Position numbers and translations under genes: made by a program. From contig NZ_OCNK01000008.1 of assembly GCF_900230285.1 (NCBI RefSeq), positions 19,261 to 83,260 on the forward strand: 64,000 nt of DNA. The letters run 5' to 3'. The notes under the pieces were generated by a model, which saw only the letters and a program-made list of their open reading frames with translations, was not told the origin of the DNA and made no database searches. Positions 1 through 7,663 of this stretch are shown here, one piece after another; the first letter of the stretch is position 1, and each line of letters starts with the position of its first letter. Source of the stretch: Blastococcus haudaquaticus (GTDB lineage Bacteria > Actinomycetota > Actinomycetes > Mycobacteriales > Geodermatophilaceae).

Positions 1-134
1 CGCTCGCGCGCACCCTGGTCGACCCGGACACCGACATCCACGCCAGCGCCGACTACCGGCGCCTGCTGGTCGGCGTCCTGACCGAACGAACTCTTGCTGA
101 CGCTGCGGCGGAAGCCGCTGGGAGGGCCGCGTGA
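1..134 (+). CDS. CoxM-like FAD subunit of a molybdenum hydroxylase (C-terminal fragment)
   Basis: Only the last 43 codons are in the window; the gene enters from the left edge. The tail contains DIHASADYRR followed by LLVGVLTERTL, which resembles the C-terminus of the medium, FAD-binding subunit of CO-dehydrogenase/xanthine-dehydrogenase enzymes, where this region packs against the Fe-S subunit. Its TGA overlaps the GTG start of the small subunit in a GTGA, so the two are translationally coupled. The subunit would pass electrons from the Fe-S clusters to FAD. Family assignment rests mainly on position before the small and large subunits. Confidence 0.75.
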   Translation, partial: LARTLVDPDTDIHASADYRRLLVGVLTERTLADAAAEAAGRAA

Positions 135-649
135 CCGCGTCTGTCGACACGGAACGGACGATCACCCTCACGGTGAACGGTGTTCCACGTGAAGCCACCG
201 TGCCGGTGCGCCGGCTGCTGTCGGACGCGCTGCGCCACGATCTCGGGCTGACCGGCACGCACGTCGGCTGCGAGCACGGGGTCTGCGGGGCGTGCACCGT
301 GCTGGTCGACGGCGACCCGGTGCGGTCCTGCCTGATGCTCGCCGTCCAGGTGGACGGGCACGAGGTGACCACCGTCGAGGGCCTGGCCCGCGACGACAGC
401 CGCGGCGGCCAGGTGCTGCACCCGGTGCAGGAGGCCTTCCGCGAGTGCCACGCGCTGCAGTGCGGCTTCTGCACGCCGGGCTTCCTGACGACGATCGCCG
501 CGGGGCTGGAGAAGCGGGACAACGCCGCGGAGCTCACTGAGGAGGAGGTCGACGACATGGTCGGCGGCAACCTCTGCCGGTGCACGGGCTACGCCAACAT
601 CAAGAAGGCCGTGCACCACGCCAACGCCGCGATGCGGGACGCCCAGTGA
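131..649 (+). CDS. [2Fe-2S] small subunit of a CO/xanthine dehydrogenase family enzyme (CoxS-like)
   Basis: This 172-residue protein carries both iron-sulfur sites of the family. The plant-ferredoxin-type N-terminal cluster is at C47, C52, C55 and C67 (GCEHGVCGACTV then RSC). The helical C-terminal cluster is at C111, C114, C149 and C151 (QCGFCTPG and NLCRCTGY). It relays electrons from the molybdenum cofactor in the large subunit to FAD in the medium subunit. The GTG start overlaps the preceding stop. The large subunit follows after about 40 bases. Length is normal for the family. Confidence 0.95.
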   Translation: MTASVDTERTITLTVNGVPREATVPVRRLLSDALRHDLGLTGTHVGCEHGVCGACTVLVDGDPVRSCLMLAVQVDGHEVTTVEGLARDDSRGGQVLHPVQEAFRECHALQCGFCTPGFLTTIAAGLEKRDNAAELTEEEVDDMVGGNLCRCTGYANIKKAVHHANAAMRDAQ

Positions 650-689
650 GGGCCTTCATCGCCACTATGGCCCCCCGGGGAGGCGCCCG

Positions 690-3110
690 ATGACGACGAA
701 GCTGTTCGGCGAGCCGGTCCGCCGGCGCGAGGACGCCCGGCTGATCGTCGGCAAGGGCCGCTACCTCGACGACATCGGGCACAAGGCGCTTGCGGCGGCG
801 TTCGTGCGGTCGCCGCACGCCCACGCCCGGATCGTCGACATCGACGTCGAGGGTGCCCTGGACGTCGAGGGCCTGGTCGCGATCTACACCTACGACGACC
901 TCAACGGCCCGATGGCCGAGCCGCTGCCGGTGCTCATCCCCCACCCGCAGCTGACCCACCCGCGCACCAACTACCCGCTGGCCCGTGACGTCGTCCGGCA
1001 CGTCGGCGAGGCCGTGGTCATGGTCATCGCGACGGACCGGTACGTGGCCGAGGACGCCGCCGAGCGGATCGTCGTCAGCTACGAGGAGCTGCCCGTCGTC
1101 GTCGGCGTGGACGCCGCGGCCGAGGCTCGTGCCTCCGTGCACGACGACGTCCCGGACAACGTGGCCGCCCGGCACCACCAGGAAACCGGCGACGTCGAGC
1201 CGGCGCTGGCCGCCTCACCGCACACGATGAGCTTCACCCAGTACATCGAGCGAAGCGCCTCCATGCCCATGGAGGGCAAGGGCGTGCACGCGCGCTGGGA
1301 CGCCGACGACCGGTCGTTGCGGGTCTACTCGAGCACCCAGGCGTCGACGTCGGTGCGTGCGGCGATCGCGGCGAAGCTGGAGCTGTCGCTGGACAAGGTC
1401 GAGGTGGTCGCACCCGACGTCGGCGGCGGCTTCGGCGTGAAGATCGTGCACCCGTGGCCGGAGGAGCTGCTGGTGCCGATGGCCGCGATCGCGCTGCAGG
1501 CCGAGGTGAAGTGGGCCGAGGACCGCCGCGAGCACTTCATCTCCTCGGCGCACGAGCGGCAGCAGCGCCAGGACATCACCGTGGGCTACGACGACGAGGG
1601 CCGGATCACCGCGCTCGACGTCCACGTGCTCCACGACAACGGCGCGTACACGCCCTACGGAATCATCGTCCCGATCATCACCGCGACCCAGCTGGTCGGG
1701 CCGTACGTGATCCCGGTGTACCGCGTGCGCGTGGACAGCGTCTACACGAACACCGTGATCGTGACGCCGTACCGCGGCGCCGGGCGGCCGCAGGCCTGCT
1801 ACGCGATGGAACGGACGATGGACCGCATCGCCGACGAGCTCGGTCTCGACCGCTCCGTCGTCCGCGAGCGGAACCTGATCCAGCCCGACCAGTTCCCCTA
1901 CGACCACCACCTGACGTTCCAGGACGGCCGGCCGGTCATCTACGACTCGGGCGACTACCCGGGTCTGGTCGACAAGCTGAAGACGCTGGTCGGCTGGGAC
2001 TCCGTCGACTCGTTGCGGGCGGAGGCCACCGCCCGGGGCAAGCACCTCGGCATCGGAATGGCGCTGTACGTGGAGGGCACCGGGCCCGGGCCGTACGAGG
2101 GCGGGCACGTCCAGGTGCTCGGCAGCGGCAAGGTGCTGGTGTCGACCGGGCTGACGTCGCAGGGCCAGGGGCACGAGACGGCGTTCGCGCAGATCGTGGC
2201 CTCCGAGCTCGGGGTGCCGATCGAGGACATCGAGGTGACCACCGGCGACACCCGGCGCTTCGGGTACGCCGTCGGGACCTTCGCGTCGCGGGCCGCGGTG
2301 ATGAGCGGCAACGCGATCGCGCTGGCCGCGCGCGGTGTGCGGGAGAAGGCGCTGCGGATCGCGGCCGACGTGCTCGAGGCGTCGCCGGAGGACCTCGAGA
2401 TCGACGAGGGCCTGGTGCAGGTCAAGGGCGTGCCGGGGACCTCCATTCCCCTGCGGACGGTGGCCGTGCTGTCCAACCCGCTGCGCTACGCGTTCGACGA
2501 GGCGGCGAAGCAGGCCACCCAGTTCACGACGCACGACGACTCGAAGCCGCCGGTGGCCGAAGGCGATGCGCCGGGGCTGGAGCACCGCGACTACTACTCG
2601 CCGCTGCGGTCGACGTTCGCCTCGGGCGCGCACGCGGCGATCGTGGAGATCGACCCGCAGACGTGGGAGATCGACATCGTGAAGTACGCCGTGGTGCACG
2701 ACTGCGGCAACGTGGTGAACCCGATGATCGTCGAGGGCCAGGTGCAGGGCGGCGTCGCGCAGGGCGTGGGCGGCGCGTTGTACGAGCGGATGGTCTACGA
2801 CGCCGACGGGCAGCTGCAGAACGCCTCGTACATGGACTTCCTCATGCCGTACTCGAGCGAGGTGCCGGACGTCGTTATCGACCACCAGACGACGCCGTCG
2901 CCGCTGAACCCGCTGGGCATCAAGGGCGCCGGCGAGGCCGGCGTGATCCCGGGGACGGCGGCGATCGCCTCGGCGATCGAGGACGCGGTGGGACGGCGGA
3001 TCTCGTCGATGCCGATCTCGCCGACCCAGCTGTACGACCTCGTGCGCAACCCCGATTCGGAGATGACCGCTGTGGCTGCCGGCCGCGCGGGGACTGGAGT
3101 GATGGCGTGA
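690..3110 (+). CDS. Molybdopterin-binding large subunit, form II CoxL-like aldehyde/CO dehydrogenase
   Basis: This 806-residue catalytic subunit belongs to the molybdenum hydroxylase family. The active-site loop at residues 360-366 reads PYRGAGR. That matches the form II (AYRGAGR) type, not the AYXCSFR loop of true form I CO dehydrogenase, so the substrate may be an aldehyde, purine-like or other carbonyl compound. The conserved base appears as E749 in GAGEAG near the C-terminus, and the N-terminal REDARLIVGKGRYLDD segment is typical. The stop overlaps the next gene. Calling it coxL would overstate CO oxidation. Confidence 0.93.
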   Translation: MTTKLFGEPVRRREDARLIVGKGRYLDDIGHKALAAAFVRSPHAHARIVDIDVEGALDVEGLVAIYTYDDLNGPMAEPLPVLIPHPQLTHPRTNYPLARDVVRHVGEAVVMVIATDRYVAEDAAERIVVSYEELPVVVGVDAAAEARASVHDDVPDNVAARHHQETGDVEPALAASPHTMSFTQYIERSASMPMEGKGVHARWDADDRSLRVYSSTQASTSVRAAIAAKLELSLDKVEVVAPDVGGGFGVKIVHPWPEELLVPMAAIALQAEVKWAEDRREHFISSAHERQQRQDITVGYDDEGRITALDVHVLHDNGAYTPYGIIVPIITATQLVGPYVIPVYRVRVDSVYTNTVIVTPYRGAGRPQACYAMERTMDRIADELGLDRSVVRERNLIQPDQFPYDHHLTFQDGRPVIYDSGDYPGLVDKLKTLVGWDSVDSLRAEATARGKHLGIGMALYVEGTGPGPYEGGHVQVLGSGKVLVSTGLTSQGQGHETAFAQIVASELGVPIEDIEVTTGDTRRFGYAVGTFASRAAVMSGNAIALAARGVREKALRIAADVLEASPEDLEIDEGLVQVKGVPGTSIPLRTVAVLSNPLRYAFDEAAKQATQFTTHDDSKPPVAEGDAPGLEHRDYYSPLRSTFASGAHAAIVEIDPQTWEIDIVKYAVVHDCGNVVNPMIVEGQVQGGVAQGVGGALYERMVYDADGQLQNASYMDFLMPYSSEVPDVVIDHQTTPSPLNPLGIKGAGEAGVIPGTAAIASAIEDAVGRRISSMPISPTQLYDLVRNPDSEMTAVAAGRAGTGVMA

Positions 3111-3790
3111 ACCTCGACGGCTCGGCAGTTCTGTCCGGCGACCCGGAGAAGGTGTGGGCGGTCATCACCGACCCCGCCGTCCTGGCGCGGACGATCCCCG
3201 GCTGCGAGACGCTGGAGCAGGTCGGGGACGACGAGTACAAGATGAACGTCTCCGTGGGCGTCGGCGCGATCCGCGGGACGTACGCGGGCGAGGTGCGGCT
3301 GTCGGACCAGAAGAAGCCGTCGTCATACGTGATGCACGCATCGGGTGCGGGCGCGCCGGGGAACGCGCGGGCGACCGTGACGATCAACCTGGAGCCGACC
3401 GACGGCGGGAAGACGAACCTGACCTACTCGGCCGACGCGGTGATCGGCGGCCCCGTCGCAGGTGTGGGCCAGCGGATGATCACCGGCGTCGCGAAGCGGA
3501 TGGCCGGCCAGTTCTTCAAGGCCATCGACGACGAGCTGACCGGCAAGGCTGTGCCGGTAGCGGCGGCTCCGTCGGCTGCAGCCGCTCAGACGAGCGACGC
3601 CTCACTGGTGGTCGGTGGCGCGCCGATCGCGGCCGCCCCGACGGTGTTCGCAGGCAAGGCCAGCGTTCCCGCGGGAACGTCCGGCGACGCCCAAACCCTG
3701 CTGCTCGGCGCCCTCGGCGGCGCCGTGCTCACCCTGATCGGCGTCCTGGTCGGCTACCTGCTGGGCCGTCGCCGGGAGCCGAACACTTAG
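3107..3790 (+). CDS. CoxG-like SRPBCC protein with C-terminal membrane anchor
   Basis: The protein has 227 residues and starts at a GTG overlapping the large-subunit stop (GTGA). Residues 1-150 form a CoxG/SRPBCC domain (LDGSAVLSGDPEKVWAVI, IPGCETLE). An Ala/Pro-rich linker and one hydrophobic segment (LLLGALGGAVLTLIGVLVGY) followed by RRR form a C-terminal anchor. CoxG is known to help recruit CO dehydrogenase to the cytoplasmic membrane, so this one probably tethers the upstream enzyme to the membrane. It is the last gene of the operon; base composition changes just after it. Confidence 0.88.
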   Translation: MNLDGSAVLSGDPEKVWAVITDPAVLARTIPGCETLEQVGDDEYKMNVSVGVGAIRGTYAGEVRLSDQKKPSSYVMHASGAGAPGNARATVTINLEPTDGGKTNLTYSADAVIGGPVAGVGQRMITGVAKRMAGQFFKAIDDELTGKAVPVAAAPSAAAAQTSDASLVVGGAPIAAAPTVFAGKASVPAGTSGDAQTLLLGALGGAVLTLIGVLVGYLLGRRREPNT

Positions 3791-3894
3791 AACAAGGCGT
3801 TTCCCGTTACGGACTAGACCTTGACGCCACCATCCATTTGATCCTCGGCGTGCCGGCTCAAGGGAGGGACAGTCGATGCGCGGGTCTCTCTTAC

Positions 3895-3900
3895 TAAGGT
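3895..3900 (+). promoter_or_regulatory. Possible -10 box for the SLATT gene
   Basis: TAAGGT fits the actinobacterial TANNNT consensus and would give a leader of roughly 30 bases ending in the GGGGAAG ribosome site just before the ATG at 3939. No convincing -35 element is seen. The interval 3791-3938 shows nothing else recognisable. Confidence 0.3.
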
Positions 3901-3938
3901 CTTGATGACGATGGCCAAGATGACCCACGGGGAAGCAC

Positions 3939-4553
3939 ATGACTCAAGCGCCGCCGAACGGGAACGCTGGCTCGCCCCAGCCGCCGAGCGCAAGCCCCGT
4001 GGAGCTCTTGGAACTCCTTGAGCAACGGTCCTACGCGACCTATAAGGCGCGCTTGCGGGCTTCCAAGCGGCTCATGACGCGCAATAACGCCTGGAACGCA
4101 TCTCTCATCGCTACGGCCACATCTACAACCATCGCTTCTGTGGCTCTCCTAGCCAATGACGGCATTTATGGCCCAAACGGCGACACGCTATTTGTATGTC
4201 TCGCCGTACTGTCTTTGACTGCTTCACTTGTCACTTCGGGCCTGAACTACTCCGGCCGCAGTCGTGACATGTTCTCAAATTATCGGCGCATTCAACGACT
4301 CTCCGCCGAGGCGGAGCGGGCCAAGCGGACACCAAGCATGCAAAATTTCGCGACAGTGGCCGAGTTGAACGCGAAGTACGACGAGCTTCTCGATGGATCT
4401 GAGAACCACACCGAGGCCGACTACTTCCACGCGAATGGCGAAGGCAGCAAGCCTGCCTCAGTTCGGCGCGAAAGCCTGCTCTCCTTCTTCCCTTACATTT
4501 CCTTGATCATCCCTCTTCTACTACTGCCACCGCTTCTATGCTGGATGTTCTAA
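3939..4553 (+). CDS. SLATT-domain membrane protein, putative effector of a reverse-transcriptase defence system
   Basis: This 204-residue protein has two adjacent membrane helices (about 51-72 and 83-104), then a long amphipathic helix containing SGLNYSGRSRDMFSNYRRIQ, and a third hydrophobic segment at the extreme C-terminus (183-204). This layout matches SLATT domains (2TM effectors first described next to SMODS/SLOG nucleotide systems). The NYR-IQ helix and the reverse-transcriptase neighbour point to the SLATT_5 type. SLATT proteins are proposed to act as membrane pores or disruptors once triggered. A GGGGAAG ribosome site lies five bases before ATG. Base composition is lower in G+C than the cox genes upstream. 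The family call is from motifs, not a search. Confidence 0.82.
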   Translation: MTQAPPNGNAGSPQPPSASPVELLELLEQRSYATYKARLRASKRLMTRNNAWNASLIATATSTTIASVALLANDGIYGPNGDTLFVCLAVLSLTASLVTSGLNYSGRSRDMFSNYRRIQRLSAEAERAKRTPSMQNFATVAELNAKYDELLDGSENHTEADYFHANGEGSKPASVRRESLLSFFPYISLIIPLLLLPPLLCWMF

Positions 4554-4578
4554 GCCCCTGCCATCCCGAGCCAGGTGG

Positions 4579-4608
4579 TTCAGCTTCAGGCCTGAACAGT
4601 GCTAGCGT
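4579..4608 (+). promoter_or_regulatory. Promoter-like signal before the structured RNA
   Basis: An extended -10 (TG-C-TAGCGT, hexamer 4603-4608) lies 18 bases after a weak -35 (TTCAGC, 4579-4584). Transcription would start near 4614-4616, at the foot of the first hairpin. The element sits just after the SLATT stop codon, so the RNA and the reverse transcriptase could be expressed independently of the SLATT gene. A 12-base palindrome (TTCAGGCCTGAA, 4585-4596) lies in the spacer. Confidence 0.5.
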
Positions 4609-4610
4609 GG

Positions 4611-4773
4611 GCCATCCCCCAAGAGGGGGTAGGCCTCCTTCCGATGCGAGGACCGGCTCTCAAGGCCGGTCGTCATCGGGGGTTGTCGTGCGAGCGATGG
4701 CCCCGCGTGAAGCACCTTTTCCCAGGTTGGAAGCCGAGCCGGGCCCGACGCCTAGTCGGGCCCGGCTTCCAAC
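4611..4773 (+). ncRNA. Structured intergenic RNA, candidate template/guide RNA of the reverse transcriptase
   Basis: Three strong structures are packed in about 160 bases between the SLATT and reverse-transcriptase genes. Hairpin 1 is CCCCC(4616-4620)-AAGA-GGGGG(4625-4629), extended by GCC/GGC across a 2x2 internal loop. Hairpin 2 has an outer stem CCGATG(4641-4646)/CATCGG(4674-4679) enclosing GACCGGC(4651-4657)/GCCGGTC(4665-4671). Hairpin 3 pairs 4726-4735 with 4764-4773 and 4741-4749 with 4755-4763, giving 19 pairs with a GAGCC bulge and GCCTA loop. The stretch 4681-4725 stays mostly unpaired and could be a template. Hairpin 3 has no U-tract and ends 15 bases before the RT start. RNA function is inferred. 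Confidence 0.68.
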
Positions 4774-4788
4774 AAGTACGGGGGCGTC

Positions 4789-6318
4789 ATGTGGTGGGAG
4801 CTAGAGAAGGATATCCGCGCTTCCGCGACCAAGAAGATCCGAGAGCACGAGCGCTACAGGAAGCGCGTCATCGACGAAGGGGCACGTCGACTCCGACGGA
4901 GCACAGGGTCTCCTTCGCTATCAGCTCCGAACCGTCCTACAACTTGGGATGCGAACCCTGCGTTCGACCCCTACCACGTGCGGGCCCGCGCAAAATCAAT
5001 CAGCCACTCCATAACACAGCGGCTGCGATCCGGTGCATACTCACCGCTGGATCCAATCAACTTCTCTGTCCCGAAGCCGGATGGCGGAAAGCGGCTCGTA
5101 ACTAGCTTCGCTATTGCCGACGAAGTTATTTCCTCCCGCCTGTATCGATCACTTCTGGACAAGAACCGTCCACTACTGAGCGCCCGGTCTTACGCATATC
5201 GTGACGACATTGGCGTGAATGACGCGATCGCGCACATTCAATCGGAATGGCGCAGTGAACATCGCGTCTTCGTCGCCGAGTACGACTTTACAAACTTTTT
5301 CGACTCGATCAGTCATGATCACATCTGGTCCACCCTAGAATCCCTGGGGATCGTGATGACGAGTCTGGAGCGCGTTCTGATACGTGCGTTTTTGGAGGCG
5401 TCGACGTCGAGTGGCCATGGAGGGTCGACTCTACGGCGGTCGGGTGTGCCGCTAGGAACTTCCGTAAGCCTCTTCTTGGCAAATGTGGCAGCAAGCCCCT
5501 TAGACCGAGCGCTTGAACGGCTGGGAGTGGGCTTCGTACGATACGCGGACGACACGGTTATCTGGAGTCGCGATTACGCCGCCATCTGCCGGGCCGTGGA
5601 TGAACTCCATCGAGTATCCGCGAACATCGGATCACCAATCAATCAGTCTAAGAGCAACGGTGTTCGGCTCCTGGTTTCCCCGTCAACCGAGCGAGCGGAG
5701 ATCAACTTCACGTCAGAAGTTGAGTACTTGGGCCACGCTCTAGGACTCCAGTCGATTCGCATGAGAGATCGAGCCGAAGCGCAGGTACGCCGACACATCA
5801 CTGGCCTACTATTCAACAATCTTCTGCGCGAGCCAAAGGCGGGGACTCAAGACTGGACTCGCGTCGGCAGGCTCGACCGGGATTACGTCACATACATCTG
5901 GCAGCTTCGCCGCTATCTCTACGGCCACTTGACGGAGAACGAAGTGCGACGAGTCAATCGTGGCGCTCCTCCTCCCCGAAATCTGACAGGCGTGCTCTCT
6001 CGCTTCCCATTGATCAACGATGACCCGTCGCTGCGCGAGCTTGATCGCTGGATCACGACCCAGACGCTCTTAGCCTTGCGGAAGAGAGCGGCGCTTCTAA
6101 CTCGGACGCTGACTTTTGGGTCACCTCCCGTCCCTTGGACCATGACACGGGAGAGGCTCATCGATTTGACAACGAAATCCGCCAGGACCGGCGATACCAT
6201 CGACCTTCGGATGCCAAGTGCGCTGAGAATGGCATCGGTGGTGCGACGGGCGGTCCGGACCCATGGCACGCGTGTCGTAGGGTCCGCCACGCCCCTGTAC
6301 GGGGATACCAGTCTTTAG
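4789..6318 (+). CDS. Reverse transcriptase, defence-associated (DRT-like) type
   Basis: This 509-residue protein has the reverse-transcriptase palm motifs in order: motif A AEYDFTNFFDSI (D166, F170, F171), motif B GVPLGTSVSLFLANV (about 219-233) and motif C RYADDTVIW (YADD 252-255). The upstream fingers region contains VPKPDGGKRLVTSF. All three catalytic aspartates are present, so it should be active. The fingers-palm part spans about 85-330. The last 170 or so residues match no domain I recognise and may include a thumb or RNA-binding extension. No maturase, endonuclease or integrase domain is seen, which argues against a group II intron. A GGGGG ribosome site precedes the ATG. It sits directly after the structured RNA and a SLATT gene. 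Confidence 0.92.
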   Translation: MWWELEKDIRASATKKIREHERYRKRVIDEGARRLRRSTGSPSLSAPNRPTTWDANPAFDPYHVRARAKSISHSITQRLRSGAYSPLDPINFSVPKPDGGKRLVTSFAIADEVISSRLYRSLLDKNRPLLSARSYAYRDDIGVNDAIAHIQSEWRSEHRVFVAEYDFTNFFDSISHDHIWSTLESLGIVMTSLERVLIRAFLEASTSSGHGGSTLRRSGVPLGTSVSLFLANVAASPLDRALERLGVGFVRYADDTVIWSRDYAAICRAVDELHRVSANIGSPINQSKSNGVRLLVSPSTERAEINFTSEVEYLGHALGLQSIRMRDRAEAQVRRHITGLLFNNLLREPKAGTQDWTRVGRLDRDYVTYIWQLRRYLYGHLTENEVRRVNRGAPPPRNLTGVLSRFPLINDDPSLRELDRWITTQTLLALRKRAALLTRTLTFGSPPVPWTMTRERLIDLTTKSARTGDTIDLRMPSALRMASVVRRAVRTHGTRVVGSATPLYGDTSL

Positions 6319-6605
6319 AAGGGCCGGAACGGAAGACATCGGCGCGGTACCGGAACCAGGGCCACCACCAGGAACGACTAGCCTGGGAGTGGCGCGGAAC
6401 CGCTTCAATCGCGGTGACGGCGATGTCTATTATTCGACCGCCACACCCGGTTGAACGAACGTCCTCGCTGCTCGGCGGCCTCGCCGGACTGAAGGTTCCA
6501 TAGATGCGACGCAGCAGCGCAGGCGGGGACCACTCCATAGACCGTGCGCATGCCTCGGACAGAAATTGACGCGAATCACATAGTCATGTCGGTAATCAGC
6601 ACAGC
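6319..6605. other. Intergenic region at the right edge of the RT cassette
   Basis: These 287 bases separate the reverse transcriptase from a convergent chromosomal short-chain dehydrogenase. No credible gene, tRNA end or direct repeat shared with the left edge was found. Base composition still looks lower in G+C than the flanking host genes. The interval may hold the cassette boundary. Confidence 0.4.
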
Positions 6606-7535
6606 TCAGTGCGGGAGACGGAAGAGTCGAATGCCGGTCTCGCGCTGGGACACATGCCACAGGGTGTCGATCTGCTTTTGCAGGTCGAAGCGGCGGAGAA
6701 TCGGCCGGCGAACGGCGGGGCCGTGGGAGCCGTAGCGCGGGGCGTAAAGCCCCCCACCCCTCGCCCCCGGGTCGGTCGCCGCCCGGAGCTGCGGCCGCGC
6801 GCCCTCGAACGGGGTCATTCCTGACCTCGCCGTCATCACCTCGAAGAACTCACCCACCCAGCCGGCGCCGCCCTCTCGCACCGACCGCGCCTGCAGGTCC
6901 GTGTTCGTCAGCCCTGGGTGCGCCGCGAGGCTGGAAACCGCCACCCCCGCCCGCTCGAACTGCTGTTGCAGTCCCAGCGCGAAGTGAAGGTTCGCCATCT
7001 TCGACCGCGCGTACGACGACCACGCCCCGTAGTTGCGCCGCATGCGCGGGTCCGCCGGGTCCAGCCGCCGTGCCCGGTGCCGGGCAGTCGACGTGACCGT
7101 CACCACCCGCGCCACCGGCGCAGCCAGCAGCGCCGGCATCAGGTGCGCCGTCAACGCCCAGTGCCCCAGGTGGTTGATGCCGAACTGCATCTCGAACCCG
7201 TCGACCGTCTCCCGCTGCGGCATCGCCATCACCCCGGCGTTGTTCACCAGGATGTCCACCGCCTCGTGCCCGGCCAGCACCTTCTCGGCCGCCGCACGAA
7301 CCACCGACAGATCCCCCAGATCCAGCGGCACCACCTCGAGCGACGCCGCCGGGTATCGCTCAGCGATCCGGGCCGCCGCCGCCGTCGTCTTCGCCGACTC
7401 CCGCGCTGCCACCACCACGTGCGCACCCTCACCCGCCAGCGCCAGCGCCGTCTGGAATCCGAGTCCGCCGTTCGCCCCGGTCACGACGGCGGTGCGTCCG
7501 GACAGGTCCGGGATGTCCTTCTCGGTCCACGCCAT
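6606..7535 (-). CDS. Short-chain dehydrogenase/reductase
   Basis: This 309-residue classical-fold SDR has the NAD(P) motif TGANGGLG at residues 19-26, NNAGVMAM, and the catalytic YARSK after a conserved serine. It resembles retinol/WW-domain-type oxidoreductases common in actinobacteria. The chosen ATG has a GGGAGG ribosome site eight bases upstream; a longer open frame extends upstream but lacks such a site. It converges on the RT cassette and diverges from the GAF-EAL gene at 7664. The substrate is not predictable. Confidence 0.9.
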   Translation of the reverse strand: MAWTEKDIPDLSGRTAVVTGANGGLGFQTALALAGEGAHVVVAARESAKTTAAAARIAERYPAASLEVVPLDLGDLSVVRAAAEKVLAGHEAVDILVNNAGVMAMPQRETVDGFEMQFGINHLGHWALTAHLMPALLAAPVARVVTVTSTARHRARRLDPADPRMRRNYGAWSSYARSKMANLHFALGLQQQFERAGVAVSSLAAHPGLTNTDLQARSVREGGAGWVGEFFEVMTARSGMTPFEGARPQLRAATDPGARGGGLYAPRYGSHGPAVRRPILRRFDLQKQIDTLWHVSQRETGIRLFRLPH

Positions 7536-7663
7536 GCCCGCATCCTCCCGGTCCGCAGGCCGCCACACCGAGCGGGACCAGGAGTGGAACGGTTCCGTCC
7601 CAGAGGCCGGGTCGGTGACCCTAAGCTGTCGGGCAGGTACACCGTGCGGCCGAGGGGGACGGC

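Noticed and set aside
690..3110. True form I CO dehydrogenase
   Set aside because: The active-site loop lacks the catalytic cysteine and reads PYRGAGR, the form II type.
3664..3679. Palindrome in coxG as a regulatory element
   Set aside because: It encodes the VPAG stretch of the linker in frame and sits mid-gene; similarity to the 18401 palindrome may be chance. Mentioned only as a repeat observation.
4726..4773. Long hairpin read as a terminator of the SLATT gene
   Set aside because: It has no U-tract, lies over 170 bases after the SLATT stop, ends just before the RT ribosome site, and comes with two further structured hairpins and a promoter-like element. An RNA-gene reading fits better.
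4789..6318. Group II intron or retron reverse transcriptase
   Set aside because: No maturase X or endonuclease domain, no intron-like ribozyme ends around the gene, and no retron-style msr-msd arrangement was recognised. The SLATT neighbour points to a defence-type RT.
3791..6605. Mobile element ends or attachment sites around the RT cassette
   Set aside because: I looked for direct repeats, a tRNA 3' end, an integrase or transposase and found none that hold up.
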